A stretch of 34,608 bases of DNA from contig NZ_JAKGCV010000016.1 of the NCBI RefSeq assembly GCF_021556455.1, positions 1 through 34,608 of the forward strand, in the 5' to 3' direction. This stretch comes from Streptomyces fuscigenes (GTDB lineage: Bacteria; Actinomycetota; Actinomycetes; Streptomycetales; Streptomycetaceae). Under the pieces are notes generated by a model. That model searched no databases. It saw only the letters and a program-made list of their open reading frames with translations, and was not told where the DNA came from. The first letter of the stretch is position 1. Each line of letters opens with the position of its first letter. A program made the translations under genes and the position numbers. Positions 32,960 to 34,608 of this stretch are shown here, piece by piece.

Positions 32960-33250
32960 TCGCCCCGGCGCAGCCGCGTCGGGGCGAGGGACAGCCTACC
33001 GGCTGGGGAGGGTTCGGCCGTGACTCGGTGGGGGTGCTGGGGGCCGGGGTTGCGGGCGTCGCGGGTGGTACGCCGGCTCCGTGGGGCGCGTTCCGGGGAA
33101 GGTCCCGGGCGGGCACGGGGAGCGTTGGATCGCAACTCGGGGTCGCTGCTGTCGGGGGCTGTGGAGCTGGGGGAGGGGCGCCGGCCCTGGCGGGGCTGGG
33201 GTGTGCGGGCTCGCGGGGCGGGGGGCGATTGTCCGTTTTATGGTGTTGGG

Positions 33251-34429
33251 GTGGATGACGACTCCGAGATACGGGACGCGTACGAACCCTCCGACGAGTC
33301 CCAGCCCGTCGACTCCGAACTGGTCGACGACGAGGCCGCTGAGGCCCGCCCTGCCGACTCCGAGCCCGATGTGCTGCTGGACGTTCCCACCCTCAACATC
33401 GACGAGATCAACCTGCAGGTCGAGGATCTGCGGGCGAAGGTCTCGCTGCACGCCGAGGTCCTCGACCTGCTGAAGCTCGACGTCGGCGCCGATGTGGCGC
33501 TCGGGCGGGTCGAGCTCGACATCAAGGGCGTGGAGGCGCAGGCCCTGCTGAAGGTGCGCCTCGACACCGTGGGCGCCGTGGTGGAGCGACTGCTGCAGTC
33601 GGTCGACCGCAACCCGCAGATCCTCGAGCAGATCACGTCGTCGGTGGGTTCCGCCGTCGAGGACGTCGGCTCGGCGAGTGGTGAAGCGCTCGGCGAGGTG
33701 GGGCGTGGCGTCGGGGAGGCGGGCCGCGAGGTCGGACGCGGGGTGGGGAACGCCGGTGAGCAGTTGGGCGGCGCCGCCGCCGATGCCACGAAGGACGTCA
33801 CGGAGACGGCTTCGAGCGCCGCGAAGGGCGTGACCGACACCGCCGCGAAGACCGCCGACAAGGCGACCGACAGCGTGGGCGACGCCGTCGGTGACGCCAC
33901 GGACACCGCGGCGGGTGCGGCGAAGGGCGCCACGGACGCGGCGGGCGAGGCCGCCGGCTCCGCGGGGAAGGCGGCGGGTGATGCGGCGGGCGCGGCCGGT
34001 GAGGCCGCGGGCGGCGCCGCCGAGGACGCGGGCGGCGCTGCTGAGGACACGGAGCGGGATCTGTCTCGGACGGCGGACTCGGCAACCGACGAAGCCCGTC
34101 CGGCCGTGGAGGCCGCGTCCGAGAGCACGCACCGCGGCGGCGGTGACACCAGCGGCGAGCGGCGCAAGGTGCGGCGCAAGGCCGTGGGGCAGGGCGGGAG
34201 TTCTGCCGAGCACGCGGAGGAGCGTCCGCGCAGGCGGCCTGCGACACGCGGTTCTCAGCGGTCCGGTGATCGGCCCTCCGAGGGCGAATCCGGCTCGGAG
34301 GAGCAGCCGCACCGCAGGCCCACGCGGCGGGCCGAGCAGCGCCCGCGCCGCCCGACGGCCCGGCGTCCGCCGTCCGACGAGGACGGCGAGGACGGCGAGG
34401 ACGGCAAGGAGGACGGCGAGGGCCGGTAG
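33251..34429 (+). CDS. Ala/Gly-rich repeat protein with conserved N-terminal domain
   Basis: A 392-residue protein. Residues about 35-140 are a conserved acidic segment (LNIDEINLQVEDLRAKVSLH, LDLLKLDVGADVALGRVELD, VVERLLQSVDRNPQILEQI) seen in Streptomyces hypothetical proteins. Residues about 140-290 are an amphipathic Ala/Gly/Thr/Asp repeat (AAKGVTDTAAKTADKATDSV, GAAGEAAGGAAEDAGGAAED) like LEA-type 11-mer repeats. The C-terminus is Arg/Glu-rich and disordered, ending in GED repeats. The GTG at 33251 is the best in-frame start; no clear ribosome site, so the start is uncertain. Function unknown; membrane or stress association is possible. Confidence 0.7.
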   Translation: MDDDSEIRDAYEPSDESQPVDSELVDDEAAEARPADSEPDVLLDVPTLNIDEINLQVEDLRAKVSLHAEVLDLLKLDVGADVALGRVELDIKGVEAQALLKVRLDTVGAVVERLLQSVDRNPQILEQITSSVGSAVEDVGSASGEALGEVGRGVGEAGREVGRGVGNAGEQLGGAAADATKDVTETASSAAKGVTDTAAKTADKATDSVGDAVGDATDTAAGAAKGATDAAGEAAGSAGKAAGDAAGAAGEAAGGAAEDAGGAAEDTERDLSRTADSATDEARPAVEAASESTHRGGGDTSGERRKVRRKAVGQGGSSAEHAEERPRRRPATRGSQRSGDRPSEGESGSEEQPHRRPTRRAEQRPRRPTARRPPSDEDGEDGEDGKEDGEGR

Positions 34430-34608
34430 GGTCCCGCGGCCCCCGCCCGGCTGATGCCCGCTCCGGATCAGTGGTCGGATCTTGCTCCGCTGTGGCGGCG
34501 GTCCGCTCTCGCGCCGGGTGGTGGTTCCGGTCGCCGTCGCGCGGGCCGGGCCACGGGAGCCCCGCGCGCACGCTCCCGTGCAGCGCCCGCCTCCGGCGCG
34601 CCGCACCC
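34430..34608. other. Window end, no gene assigned
   Basis: GC-rich sequence; long open frames on the minus strand here are shadows of the gene at 33251. Confidence 0.4.

Noticed and set aside
32996..34606. 536-codon minus-strand frame
   Set aside because: Shadow of the Ala/Gly repeat gene; composition is almost only Arg, Leu, Gly and Ala.

Overview
This is a high-GC actinobacterial chromosome segment, almost certainly Streptomyces. Most genes show strong third-position G/C bias, there are two SigE-family ECF sigma factors, leaderless-type starts and GTG/TTG starts occur, and an actinomycete integrative element (AICE) gene set sits beside a tRNA gene. No species was determined, and no database was searched.

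Region 1 (1-16.8 kb) is ordinary chromosome: the C-terminus of a large hybrid sensor kinase, an aldo/keto reductase, a PPOX-class F420/flavin oxidoreductase, an acyl-CoA ligase, an ECF sigma factor, a small secreted protein, a prim-pol protein, a PRC-barrel/DUF2382 stress protein, a DUF4232 lipoprotein, a glyoxalase-like protein, a serine hydrolase, a second ECF sigma factor with a membrane protein that may be its anti-sigma factor, and a secreted FN3 protein. Several intergenic gaps hold tandem repeats (17, 30, 33 and 39 bp periods).

Region 2 (about 15.1-23.1 kb) is a graveyard of mobile DNA. It has a frameshifted GntR (KorSA-like) fragment carrying a 33-bp minisatellite, a truncated paralogue of a small regulator-linked gene, an IS5-type transposase pseudogene, an intact AAA-TIR gene of clearly lower GC, and a broken three-part set: HIT gene, TIR remnant and small membrane-protein gene.

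Region 3 (23,137-32,928) is a 9.73-kb integrated element bounded by perfect 59-bp direct repeats. These repeats are the 3' part of tRNA-Ser(UGA); the complete tRNA lies at 32,873-32,959 and the displaced 3' copy at 23,137. The element carries a tyrosine integrase, a Nudix hydrolase, a KorSA-like GntR repressor with two palindromic operators, a divergent operon of overlapping small genes with a second GntR, a PadR/membrane-protein pair, a PD-(D/E)XK nuclease-like gene, and a two-gene unit in which a ThsB-like TIR gene overlaps a gene for a HIT domain fused to a three-helix membrane domain. I see no replication, transfer or excisionase gene, so it looks like a non-autonomous derivative of an AICE used as a defence carrier.

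The most interesting content is the TIR + HIT-membrane unit. It has the architecture of a Thoeris-type system (TIR enzyme makes a nucleotide signal, a ligand-binding domain joined to a membrane effector responds), but with a HIT domain where known effectors have SLOG or Macro domains. The second, decayed locus has HIT, TIR and membrane parts as separate genes, which supports a functional link. A 231-bp unit containing a 148-nt foldable element with compensatory stem changes is also present twice, once near each locus, in opposite orientation.

Region 4 (33.2-34.6 kb) returns to chromosome with a long Ala/Gly-rich, LEA-like repeat protein.
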